Positions 1-6,036 of a stretch of DNA of 16,284 bases are shown piece after piece. The notes under the pieces are model-generated. The model was not told the origin of the DNA, made no database searches, and worked only from the letters and a program-made list of their open reading frames with translations. A program made the position numbers and the translations under genes. The stretch lies in the NCBI GenBank assembly GCA_027056465.1, contig JALUKS010000022.1, forward strand, positions 1 through 16,284. Direction: 5' to 3'. This DNA comes from Sulfurimonas sp. Lineage in GTDB: Bacteria; Campylobacterota; Campylobacteria; Campylobacterales; Sulfurimonadaceae. The stretch's first letter is position 1; each line of letters begins with the position of its first letter.

Positions 1-245
1 GCATTTGCATTTTTAGAGTTTATAAGTACAAAGTTTGTCTTAAAATCGCCCTTAGCCTTAAAGTGTCGTATAGGGGCAGCTGTCATCTTATTTGTTGTGA
101 ATATTGAAGCTATCTCACACTCATTTTTAGAGTAGATAAACGCCATATCTTTAGCATTTTCACTCTTCAATCCAGCACTTATACCATCAGCATAAAATCC
201 TTTAGCACTACAAACACCACTCTCTAATTTTTTTAACTTATACAA
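1..245 (-). CDS. argJ: ArgJ, glutamate N-acetyltransferase/amino-acid acetyltransferase, N-terminal part (cut by window edge)
   Basis: ArgJ moves the acetyl group from N-acetylornithine to glutamate (and may also use acetyl-CoA) in cytoplasmic arginine synthesis. Only the first 81 codons are here. The family pattern is clear: GVCSAKGFYADGISAGLK near the N-terminus, then SIFTTNKMTAAPIRH, then VLINSKNAN, which matches the usual VxNSGNANA segment. The catalytic threonine, where the proprotein cuts itself, lies beyond the edge. No ATG exists in this frame. I chose TTG at 245-243 because a full AAGGAG Shine-Dalgarno sits 7 bases upstream, giving MYKLKKLESG. This start lies inside the last codons of the potassium channel gene (8-base overlap), so the two are probably co-transcribed and perhaps translationally coupled. 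The family call is firm; the start is likely. Confidence 0.85.
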   Translation of the reverse strand, partial: MYKLKKLESGVCSAKGFYADGISAGLKSENAKDMAFIYSKNECEIASIFTTNKMTAAPIRHFKAKGDFKTNFVLINSKNAN

Positions 246-1368
246 ACTTCAACTCCTTTGGTTTTACTCTGTTTCTTACTAAATCTTTTGTCATATCCAT
301 ACCTTTTTGTGTACCGATAATAAGAAGCTTACACTCACTTGTAACCAGTACATCACCCTTTGGCATACTGATAAACTTTCCATCTTTTTTAGTAATACCT
401 ACAACAGAGGTATTTGTCATCTGCCTTATATGTGTCTCTTTAAGCTTCTTGAGTACTGCCCATGAGTACTTAGGCACAACTATCTCTTGCATATCAAGAG
501 GATTTTCACTTTTATAGAGGAACTCCTCTAGCAGATTTTCCATATCTGGTCGTGCTGCCATCGCACTTACTCTTTGTGCTGTTAGTTTTGTAGGACTTAC
601 TACCGTATCTGCACCCAGTTTTTTCAGCTTCTCTACATCACTCATATTCTCAGCTGAGGAGATGATATAGTAGGGGCGAGGGAGTGAATGCTCCTTCTCA
701 AAGAGTCTCACCGAAGCGATTAGCGCGATATTGTCTGCGATAGAACTCGAAAGTGCTATAAGCCCTTTTGCAGAGGAGAGATGAGACTTTAACATAGCTA
801 GTTCAGCATGTGGCTCTGCTTGGAGATAGTATGGATACTTATGCTCTACAGCCCACTCATGAATCTCAGGGCGAGGATCTATTACTATAAATGGAATATG
901 ATTTTCCCGTAGTTGTTTTGTCACCTCAATAGTGTAATCATTATGATAACAGACAACAAAGTGTTTTTTGAGTCTAGCAATTTTATACAACATACTTCTT
1001 TCCTTTAATATAGCGACTATTTTGCCCTTGTTGAGCTCATTTACTAATATACCCACAGCACTAGAAAAGACAGCAAATCCAGCAATAATCAAGTTAATTG
1101 TAAATACTTTTCCTGCATCCGAGAGGGGATGTACCTCTCCGAATCCTACAGTAGTAAAGGTAATAGCAGTTTGATATATAGCATCAAATATTGGAAAATT
1201 ATCGGTAATGACATAGCCAATAGTGCCAAAGAGCATAACAACTACTGTGAGAATAAGAGGTAAACGAAAAGGTTTTAAATGTGGATAAACTTCTGGAAGA
1301 AGTTTTGGATCAGGTTTGGGAGAAGTCTCCCAATTAAGAAACGTACGAATCCTCATAAAAAGATTCAT
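238..1368 (-). CDS. Two-TM potassium channel with cytoplasmic RCK (TrkA-N/TrkA-C) domains
   Basis: This is probably an inner-membrane K+ channel of the MthK/Kch type, 376 aa. Visible parts in order: a short N-terminal tail; TM1 at about residues 34-54; a pore helix and selectivity filter TVGFGE at 73-78; TM2 at about 89-110; an RCK Rossmann domain from about 135 (HFVVCYHNDYTIEV, then IVIDPRPE); and a TrkA-C-like domain at about 291-355. The usual GxGxxG nucleotide loop is replaced by CYHNDY, so the ligand need not be NAD(H). The gene starts at ATG with GGAG five bases upstream. It lies 15 bp after rpmB, the same neighbourhood I recall for the H. pylori channel HP0490 (HpKchA). An internal start just before the RCK domain is described separately. 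Function as a K+ channel is well supported; gating ligand and direction of flux are not known. Confidence 0.88.
   Translation of the reverse strand: MNLFMRIRTFLNWETSPKPDPKLLPEVYPHLKPFRLPLILTVVVMLFGTIGYVITDNFPIFDAIYQTAITFTTVGFGEVHPLSDAGKVFTINLIIAGFAVFSSAVGILVNELNKGKIVAILKERSMLYKIARLKKHFVVCYHNDYTIEVTKQLRENHIPFIVIDPRPEIHEWAVEHKYPYYLQAEPHAELAMLKSHLSSAKGLIALSSSIADNIALIASVRLFEKEHSLPRPYYIISSAENMSDVEKLKKLGADTVVSPTKLTAQRVSAMAARPDMENLLEEFLYKSENPLDMQEIVVPKYSWAVLKKLKETHIRQMTNTSVVGITKKDGKFISMPKGDVLVTSECKLLIIGTQKGMDMTKDLVRNRVKPKELKFV
991..1005 (-). promoter_or_regulatory. Possible internal ribosome-binding site and start inside the potassium channel gene
   Basis: On the minus strand AAGGA (1005-1001) is followed by 7 bases and an in-frame ATG (993-991), which is Met126 of the channel. 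That point lies about 16 residues after TM2 and just before the RCK domain. Initiation here would give a soluble 251-aa RCK protein. In the archaeal channel MthK, a separate RCK subunit made from an internal Met completes the gating ring, so the position is suggestive. The Shine-Dalgarno also simply encodes K-E-R-S, so chance is possible. Confidence 0.4.
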
Positions 1369-1383
1369 AGTTACTCCTACTAC

Positions 1384-1572
1384 TTACGAATTTTTCTTAA
1401 GTGTACGAAGCTCTTTTGCAGAAATCTTAATCTTTTTTGTTGTACCATCTTCTAAAGTGATACGAACTGTTCTTAAGTTTAATAAAAAACGACGCTTTGT
1501 TCTGTTTTTTGCGTGAGAAACATTGTTTCCACTCATAGGGCCCTTGCCACTAATAGCACATCTTCTTGCCAT
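1384..1572 (-). CDS. rpmB: 50S ribosomal protein L28
   Basis: Component of the large ribosomal subunit. The 62-aa product starts MARRCAISGKGPMSGNNVSH, the classic L28 opening, followed by the basic RTKRRFLLNLRTVRI segment, which matches the family over its whole length. The length is at the short end but normal for bacterial L28. The ATG has AAGGAT upstream at good spacing, and a consensus -10 box lies about 35 bp upstream. The gene heads a minus-strand unit with the potassium channel and argJ, and diverges from the HDOD gene. Confidence 0.97.
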   Translation of the reverse strand: MARRCAISGKGPMSGNNVSHAKNRTKRRFLLNLRTVRITLEDGTTKKIKISAKELRTLKKNS

Positions 1573-1605
1573 AATGATATCCTTGCAATATATTTAAAGT
1601 TGCGA

Positions 1606-1611
1606 ATTATA
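1606..1611 (-). promoter_or_regulatory. -10 box of the rpmB promoter
   Basis: TATAAT on the minus strand within TTTGATATAATTCG, about 35 bp upstream of the rpmB ATG, giving an expected leader of about 27 nt. No good -35 box is visible, as usual for sigma-70 promoters of Campylobacterota. The same 13-base block ATTTGATATAATT occurs in front of acpP. Confidence 0.65.
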
Positions 1612-1712
1612 TCAAATAGAAGCAAAACTTGAACTTAAGCCACTTGTATTCTTCTTTTCTTTTTCCTTTTTATATTATCTTTATATTTATATAGTTAAAA
1701 TAATGCCACCTA

Positions 1713-1741
1713 ATAAAGTATAGAGATTAACATAAAGTATA
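1713..1741 (+). repeat. Direct repeat ATAAAGTATA x2 in the HDOD gene leader
   Basis: ATAAAGTATA occurs at 1713-1722 and exactly again at 1732-1741, 19 bp from start to start, ending four bases before the TTG start at 1746. A weak -10 candidate, TAAAAT, lies at 1696-1701, so both copies would fall in the leader or around the transcript start. They might bind a regulator, or be chance in very AT-rich DNA. Confidence 0.35.
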
Positions 1742-1745
1742 AACT

Positions 1746-2543
1746 TTGATAACAAATGCACAGATAGAAACTTATATAGAAAAGATACCACCTGCACCTA
1801 AGGCACTCAGAGAGACATTACAGTTTTTAAATGCCAAAGAGCTTGTTAAAGCAGCCCATGTAGCACAAGAGGACAGAGCCCTCAGTACTTACCTTAAAGT
1901 ACTTGTCAACAAACCGATATATGGTTTTCGTACAGAGGTGAGTGGAGTTTCTCAGATATTTGGTATCTTAGGTGTAAGTGGATCACAACAGGCTGTCTAT
2001 AACTATATGATGACTCTTCTTTCACCCTCAAAATGGGTCTTATTCAAACTCAATCGTGTCCTTTTTTATAACCTTCAAGCAGATCTTTCCATGAATTGGC
2101 AAAAAATTCTTACACATCTTAAAATAGAAGATAAGGATATACTTTCATCTATCTCTCTACTCCCTGCAAGTATTATAGTAAGTGAAGCACTTTTTTGTGA
2201 AAAGAAGAACGATATAGATATTTTAAGAAGTGTAAATCCTATTGACCTCAATACTATCTTACAAAGACTCTGTGGCATTAATCTTTTTGAAATCTGTGAA
2301 AAAATTGCTCTAAAGTGGGAGATGCCACAAAGTATTTCAGAAATAATACTTGCCTCTTCTGGAGTAAGACCTGCATCAAATGAGCAGATTAATCAACTTG
2401 GAAAGTGGATGCACCTTCTGCTTTTTTATATACTCTCTCAGCCAAAGTACATAGAAGCAGAACTTAACGATTTTATTGATTTTCAGATAGAGTATGTTGA
2501 AGATATCTATGAAGAATTTTCTACACTAATGGAAATATCATGA
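1746..2543 (+). CDS. HDOD-domain signalling protein
   Basis: HDOD proteins are HD-related, usually non-catalytic domains found in bacterial signalling and motility control. In this 265-aa protein, residues 14-21 (IPPAPKAL) and 52-76 (VLVNKPIYGF through IFGILG) match the typical HDOD pattern of PPxP, then LxNSxxYG, then IxxAIxxLG. No HD metal-binding dyad is visible, as expected for the family. There is no TM segment or signal peptide, so it should be cytoplasmic. A stop codon at 1740 and the lack of an early ATG leave TTG at 1746 as the only sensible start, with a poor Shine-Dalgarno. It overlaps the next gene by 4 bases (ATGA), so the two proteins are made together and probably act in the same pathway. 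The exact role is unknown. Confidence 0.8.
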   Translation: MITNAQIETYIEKIPPAPKALRETLQFLNAKELVKAAHVAQEDRALSTYLKVLVNKPIYGFRTEVSGVSQIFGILGVSGSQQAVYNYMMTLLSPSKWVLFKLNRVLFYNLQADLSMNWQKILTHLKIEDKDILSSISLLPASIIVSEALFCEKKNDIDILRSVNPIDLNTILQRLCGINLFEICEKIALKWEMPQSISEIILASSGVRPASNEQINQLGKWMHLLLFYILSQPKYIEAELNDFIDFQIEYVEDIYEEFSTLMEIS

Positions 2544-3934
2544 GAGCAGTTATAAAAGATGGCATAGGTATTTTCAATCCACAAGGCTTTTTAGATGGTG
2601 CTTCGAGTAATGCTACTTTAAGTATTGATGATATTAAAGCTACTATTGCTCAAAATGCTGATATGATTCTAGTCTCTCTTAAAAAAGTTATATTTTTTAA
2701 TCGTAATGGACTTGATGCCTTTGTTAAAATGTTTCAAAAAATTCGTACTGCAAACCACTCAACAGTGGGGTTTTGTGACTATGATACGAAAAAGTACAAT
2801 GCAATTATGCGTTTTTACAAAGACGACCTTGGTTTTTCTCTTTTTAAATCCCAAGAGATTGCTAGACTTTTTTCTGCAAGTTATAAAAATCAGAATAAAA
2901 AAGTACTACTCTACAATGAAGACAAGTCACAACGTGCTGCCATGGCCATAGAGCTTCATGATAATGGGCATAATCCTATCATAGCACAAACACTAGCAGA
3001 GTTTAATGAAAAAGCTCAGGCACAAAATGCCTATGATATTATTATTACCGATACATTTTTAGGACAGATGGGACAAAAAGTAGCGACTCGTGTAACTGGA
3101 AATGCTATAATATATACTGTTTCTTCCTTTCTTGATGCAGAAGTAGGAAATACTTTTAATATCGCTTACCATAATAACTCACTTAATGTAGGTTTTAGAC
3201 TCTTTATCTTTGATGCATATAAGGTAGTCAGTATGAATGTCCATGCACTTAACTTTTTCTCAAAACTCTCTTCTTCTGGTGCAGAGTATAATGCAACTAT
3301 ATGCTTTGTTGGTATGAGCTGGGAAAAGACACCCAAAGAGTTCAAAGAGATACTTGAGGACTCTGGCATCATGTTTTTTGAACAGATGGATGATATTCTA
3401 CAAGATAAAGCATTGCTTAAAGAATTGGGTGCAAGTAGTGCGGCAAACATCAAAAACAAACGAGTTATAAATAAGCTCATTGTTACTGAACTTCCAAACT
3501 TTATAGAGGCAACTGTTGCTACGATAGAGATGATGACAAATTCAGAAGCAGTTAAAGAAGCTGCGAAAATAGATAAAATAGCTATAATAAATCCAGAGGG
3601 GCAGATTGCTAGTTCAATCGGGTTTTATGGGGATATTGATGGAATGGTTATTTTAGTATTTCCAACAGGTATTGCTAAAAAAGCTTGTGAACTGCTTATC
3701 GGAGAAGAGACAGATGACACTGAACTTATACTTGATACACTTGCAGAACTTGTAAATATCGTTGGAGGAAAAGTCAAAACTCTACTTGCTGACCAAAATC
3801 TTAGTGTAGATATAACCCTACCTAGAACCTACCCAGAAATCAAAGCTCTTTTAGAGGTTGCACAGGAGAAAAAAGGTGTGCAAGTTGACTTATCCTTTGA
3901 CAATGATAAATTTCTCTTTTTCTTAACAAGATAA
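2540..3934 (+). CDS. Multidomain regulator, probable STAS-REC-STAS-CheX architecture
   Basis: This 464-aa cytoplasmic protein has no TM segment. Residues 1-105 read as a STAS fold (FNPQGFLDG; VSLKKVIFFNRNGL; a later amphipathic helix). Residues 120-200 resemble a response-regulator receiver: KVLLYNEDKS with acidic E127/D128, then YDIIITDT with a possible phospho-acceptor D171, then IIYTVSS with T193; the conserved lysine is not obvious. Residues 215-290 look like a second STAS domain (FRLFIFDAYKVV, CFVGMS, KEFKEILEDSGI). Residues 305-464 match CheX/CheC-type CheY-P phosphatases, including the E-x-x-N motif (E403, N406) in AELVNIVGG. Both STAS domains lack the phosphorylatable serine. It is coupled to the HDOD gene by ATGA. 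The CheX assignment is good, REC moderate, and the second STAS is my own fold reading. The pathway is probably chemotaxis or another phospho-relay. Confidence 0.72.
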   Translation: MRAVIKDGIGIFNPQGFLDGASSNATLSIDDIKATIAQNADMILVSLKKVIFFNRNGLDAFVKMFQKIRTANHSTVGFCDYDTKKYNAIMRFYKDDLGFSLFKSQEIARLFSASYKNQNKKVLLYNEDKSQRAAMAIELHDNGHNPIIAQTLAEFNEKAQAQNAYDIIITDTFLGQMGQKVATRVTGNAIIYTVSSFLDAEVGNTFNIAYHNNSLNVGFRLFIFDAYKVVSMNVHALNFFSKLSSSGAEYNATICFVGMSWEKTPKEFKEILEDSGIMFFEQMDDILQDKALLKELGASSAANIKNKRVINKLIVTELPNFIEATVATIEMMTNSEAVKEAAKIDKIAIINPEGQIASSIGFYGDIDGMVILVFPTGIAKKACELLIGEETDDTELILDTLAELVNIVGGKVKTLLADQNLSVDITLPRTYPEIKALLEVAQEKKGVQVDLSFDNDKFLFFLTR

Positions 3935-3949
3935 ACAGCTACTCTGTTT
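3933..3949 (+). terminator. Weak stem-loop after the STAS-REC-CheX gene
   Basis: AAACAG and CTGTTT form a 6-bp stem with a 5-base loop that overlaps the stop codon, followed by TATAATTT. It is AT-rich and short, so at best a weak terminator between the signalling pair and rpe. Confidence 0.25.
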
Positions 3950-3966
3950 TATAATTTCAAAAATTT

Positions 3967-3981
3967 AGGTGCGAAGCACTT
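3967..3981 (+). other. Small stable hairpin (GCGAAGC core) in the rpe leader
   Basis: AGGTGC-GAA-GCACTT folds into a 6-bp stem (one G-U pair) with a GAA triloop, 16 bases before the rpe ATG and just upstream of its Shine-Dalgarno. The GCGAAGC core is known to form an unusually stable mini-hairpin. There is no T tract, so it is not a classic terminator. Function unknown. Confidence 0.35.
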
Positions 3982-3996
3982 ACAAGGTAAAGTATA

Positions 3997-4641
3997 ATGA
4001 TAAAAGTAGCCCCAAGTATTCTCTCAGCAGACTTTGGCAATCTTCAGCGAGATGTTGAAGAGATTTGTAATGCAGGATGTGATTTTGTCCATGTCGATGT
4101 AATGGATGGTCACTTTGTACCTAACCTTACTATTGGACCCGTTGTTGTCTCTGCTGTAGCCTCATGTGCTACAAAACCTTTAGATATTCACCTCATGGTA
4201 GAGAATAACACTTTTTTTGTGGATCTCTTCGCCCCTCTCAAACCTGAATATATCTCTTTTCATATAGAGGAGGAGAAACATCCTCACCGTCTTATTCAGA
4301 AGATTCGTTCACTCGGTATCAAACCAGCGATAGTGCTAAACCCTCATACAGCGCCAGAGTCTATTGAATATCTCCTTAAAGATTTAGATATGATACTTCT
4401 CATGAGTGTAAACCCTGGTTTTGGTGGGCAGAGTTTCATCGACTCCGTGATAGAAAAAGCCTCTCGCCTAAACAAGATGAGAAATAGCCTTAACCCTAAC
4501 TGTCTCATAGAGATAGATGGGGGAGTAAGCGATAAAAATATCGAACAACTCAAAGAGGTTGGTGTCGATGTTGTGGTTGCAGGATCGTATGTCTTTAAGC
4601 ATAAAAATCGCCAGAGAGCCATAGAAAGCCTACAGATATAA
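3997..4641 (+). CDS. rpe: Ribulose-phosphate 3-epimerase
   Basis: Interconverts ribulose-5-phosphate and xylulose-5-phosphate in the cytoplasmic pentose phosphate pathway. The 214-aa TIM-barrel shows all family signatures: APSILSADFGNL at residues 5-16, HVDVMDGHFVPN at 32-43 with metal and catalytic residues H32, D34 and D37, HLMV, VNPGFGGQSF, and EIDGGV with the second catalytic aspartate. Length is typical. The ATG has AAGG about 9 bases upstream. The stop codon overlaps the trpF start by one base (TAATG), so the two are translationally coupled. I recall rpe lying next to rpmB and dnaQ in C. jejuni; here the HDOD/CheX pair and trpF are interposed. Confidence 0.96.
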   Translation: MIKVAPSILSADFGNLQRDVEEICNAGCDFVHVDVMDGHFVPNLTIGPVVVSAVASCATKPLDIHLMVENNTFFVDLFAPLKPEYISFHIEEEKHPHRLIQKIRSLGIKPAIVLNPHTAPESIEYLLKDLDMILLMSVNPGFGGQSFIDSVIEKASRLNKMRNSLNPNCLIEIDGGVSDKNIEQLKEVGVDVVVAGSYVFKHKNRQRAIESLQI

Positions 4642-5225
4642 TGCGTACAAAAATTTGTGGTATCACCTCTTATAAAGACGCGATGATGGCGATAGATGCA
4701 GGTGCAGATGCGCTTGGATTTATTTTTTATAAGAAATCTCCTCGCTATGTTAGTGTTACACAAGCAAAAGAGATTATCTCAAAACTCCCTCCTTTCGTAG
4801 AGAAAGTTGCACTTTTTGTCAATGAATCAGCTGAAAATATTGATTTTATCTGTTCTGAGACTGGAGCGACATTAGCACAGCTACATTTTGAAGTAACAGA
4901 GGAGCTTTGTCATGCACTGCGAACACCCTATATAAAAGTCATTCGTGCAAAATCTATCGAAGATATAAGAGACAGAGCTGATGAATACACTCTTATAGAT
5001 GCCTACTGTGAAGCCTATGGTGGAGCTGGTAAACGCATCAATGTAGAGTGGTTTGAAGATATAGAGTGTTCTAAAATCATCCTAGCAGGTGGACTAAATG
5101 CTTCCAATGTCGCTTCTCTTAAAAAGTATGGTTTTTATGGTGTCGATGTAAGTAGTGGCGTTGAGAGAAGTCACGGTAAAAAAGATGCCAAAAAAGTAGA
5201 AGAGTTTATCAAAAATGCTCAATAA
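4641..5225 (+). CDS. trpF: Phosphoribosylanthranilate isomerase
   Basis: Converts N-(5-phosphoribosyl)anthranilate to the ribulose-phosphate form in tryptophan biosynthesis. The 194-aa TIM-barrel begins RTKICGIT with the catalytic cysteine at residue 6. It continues GADALGFIFYKKSPRYV, then AQLH at 79-82, and ends with LAGGLNASNV and GVDVSSGVE, the phosphate-binding end of the barrel. The usual QLHG glycine is phenylalanine here (QLHFE). Length is normal for a stand-alone TrpF. It sits apart from other trp genes, between rpe and an exonuclease gene. It overlaps rpe by 1 base and the next gene by 11 bases, so this is clearly one operon. Confidence 0.94.
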   Translation: MRTKICGITSYKDAMMAIDAGADALGFIFYKKSPRYVSVTQAKEIISKLPPFVEKVALFVNESAENIDFICSETGATLAQLHFEVTEELCHALRTPYIKVIRAKSIEDIRDRADEYTLIDAYCEAYGGAGKRINVEWFEDIECSKIILAGGLNASNVASLKKYGFYGVDVSSGVERSHGKKDAKKVEEFIKNAQ

Positions 5226-6024
5226 AGCCTTTCCTTTAGATGCAAAAAGTGTCTCACGACTCGCAACTCGCGGTCTCCCTCTCGAAGTTCTTAAATCACA
5301 AATAGATGAAAGTATAGATATGTTTTTAGAAAATTCTCGCTTAAAAGGTATCAATATCATCAAACGCCAAGGCTATTTCTACTTTGATACAAAGTATATT
5401 AAACTTGAAAATGCTGAGTTTTGTATCGTAGATATTGAGACAAATGGATCAGATATTGAGAGACATCAGATTATTGAAATTGCAGCAGTGAAGATAAGAG
5501 ATGGTGAAATCATTGATAGCTTTGAATCACTTGTCCAAGTAGATGAGATAAATCCTATCATCACCGAGATTACAGGGATAAGAGTAGAAGATACGGCTGA
5601 TGCACCACAACTCAAAAAAGTGATGAAAAAGTTTAGAACTTTTTTAGGGAACTCTATTTTTGTTGCGCATGATGTAAAGTTTGACTACACTTTTATCTCA
5701 GACTCTATGCTCAAAGTCGGGCTAAAACCACTTTTTAACCGTACACTCTGTACACTTGCACTTGCGGAGAGAACTCTGAAATCTTATAGATATGCCCTCT
5801 TCTATCTTAACGACACCTTTGCACTCAACCCAAACCCTGAACACCATAGAGCTATGAGCGATGTTATAACGACTTATGGACTTTTTCTCTTAAGCCTTAA
5901 ATCAACAAAAGAGAGTCTCAACAATATAGAAGATTTGATAAAATTTTCAAGGAGTGCTCCAAGACTCAAAAGACCAAAATTTGACCCTTTTCTTGAAGCT
6001 AAAGAAGATTGTAAAGAGAGCTAA
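5215..6024 (+). CDS. dnaQ: DEDDh 3'-5' exonuclease, DnaQ/DNA polymerase III epsilon-like
   Basis: Probable proofreading exonuclease, 269 aa. All DEDDh motifs are present: Exo I IVDIETNG with D73 and E75, Exo II AHDVKFDYTF with D157, and Exo III HHRAMSD with H211 and D216. About 65 residues of N-terminal extension precede the nuclease domain, with no motif I recognise, and a 35-40-residue basic tail follows it. I recall dnaQ next to rpe in both C. jejuni and H. pylori, which supports the symbol. The ATG lies inside trpF (11-base overlap), with only a weak purine-rich stretch before it. The gene converges on accA with 3 bp between the two stop codons. Nuclease activity is well supported; the role as the replicative epsilon subunit is inferred. 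Confidence 0.87.
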   Translation: MLNKAFPLDAKSVSRLATRGLPLEVLKSQIDESIDMFLENSRLKGINIIKRQGYFYFDTKYIKLENAEFCIVDIETNGSDIERHQIIEIAAVKIRDGEIIDSFESLVQVDEINPIITEITGIRVEDTADAPQLKKVMKKFRTFLGNSIFVAHDVKFDYTFISDSMLKVGLKPLFNRTLCTLALAERTLKSYRYALFYLNDTFALNPNPEHHRAMSDVITTYGLFLLSLKSTKESLNNIEDLIKFSRSAPRLKRPKFDPFLEAKEDCKES

Positions 6025-6036
6025 AAGCTACTCTTT
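6013..6036. terminator. Stem-loop across both stop codons of converging dnaQ and accA
   Basis: AAAGAGAGCT and AGCT-A-CTCTTT pair into a 10-bp stem with one bulged A and an AAA loop. It covers both stop codons (6022-6024 on plus, 6028-6030 on minus). The stem ends in AAAG/CTTT, giving only a short T-run on either strand. It may act as a compact bidirectional terminator or protect the transcript ends. Confidence 0.45.

Noticed and set aside
3166..3480. 104-codon open frame on the minus strand
   Set aside because: Antisense to the STAS-REC-CheX gene and shows no plausible protein features.
4344..4763. 139-codon open frame on the minus strand
   Set aside because: Lies antisense to the end of rpe and start of trpF, both certain genes; its product is Cys/Arg-rich with no recognisable domain.
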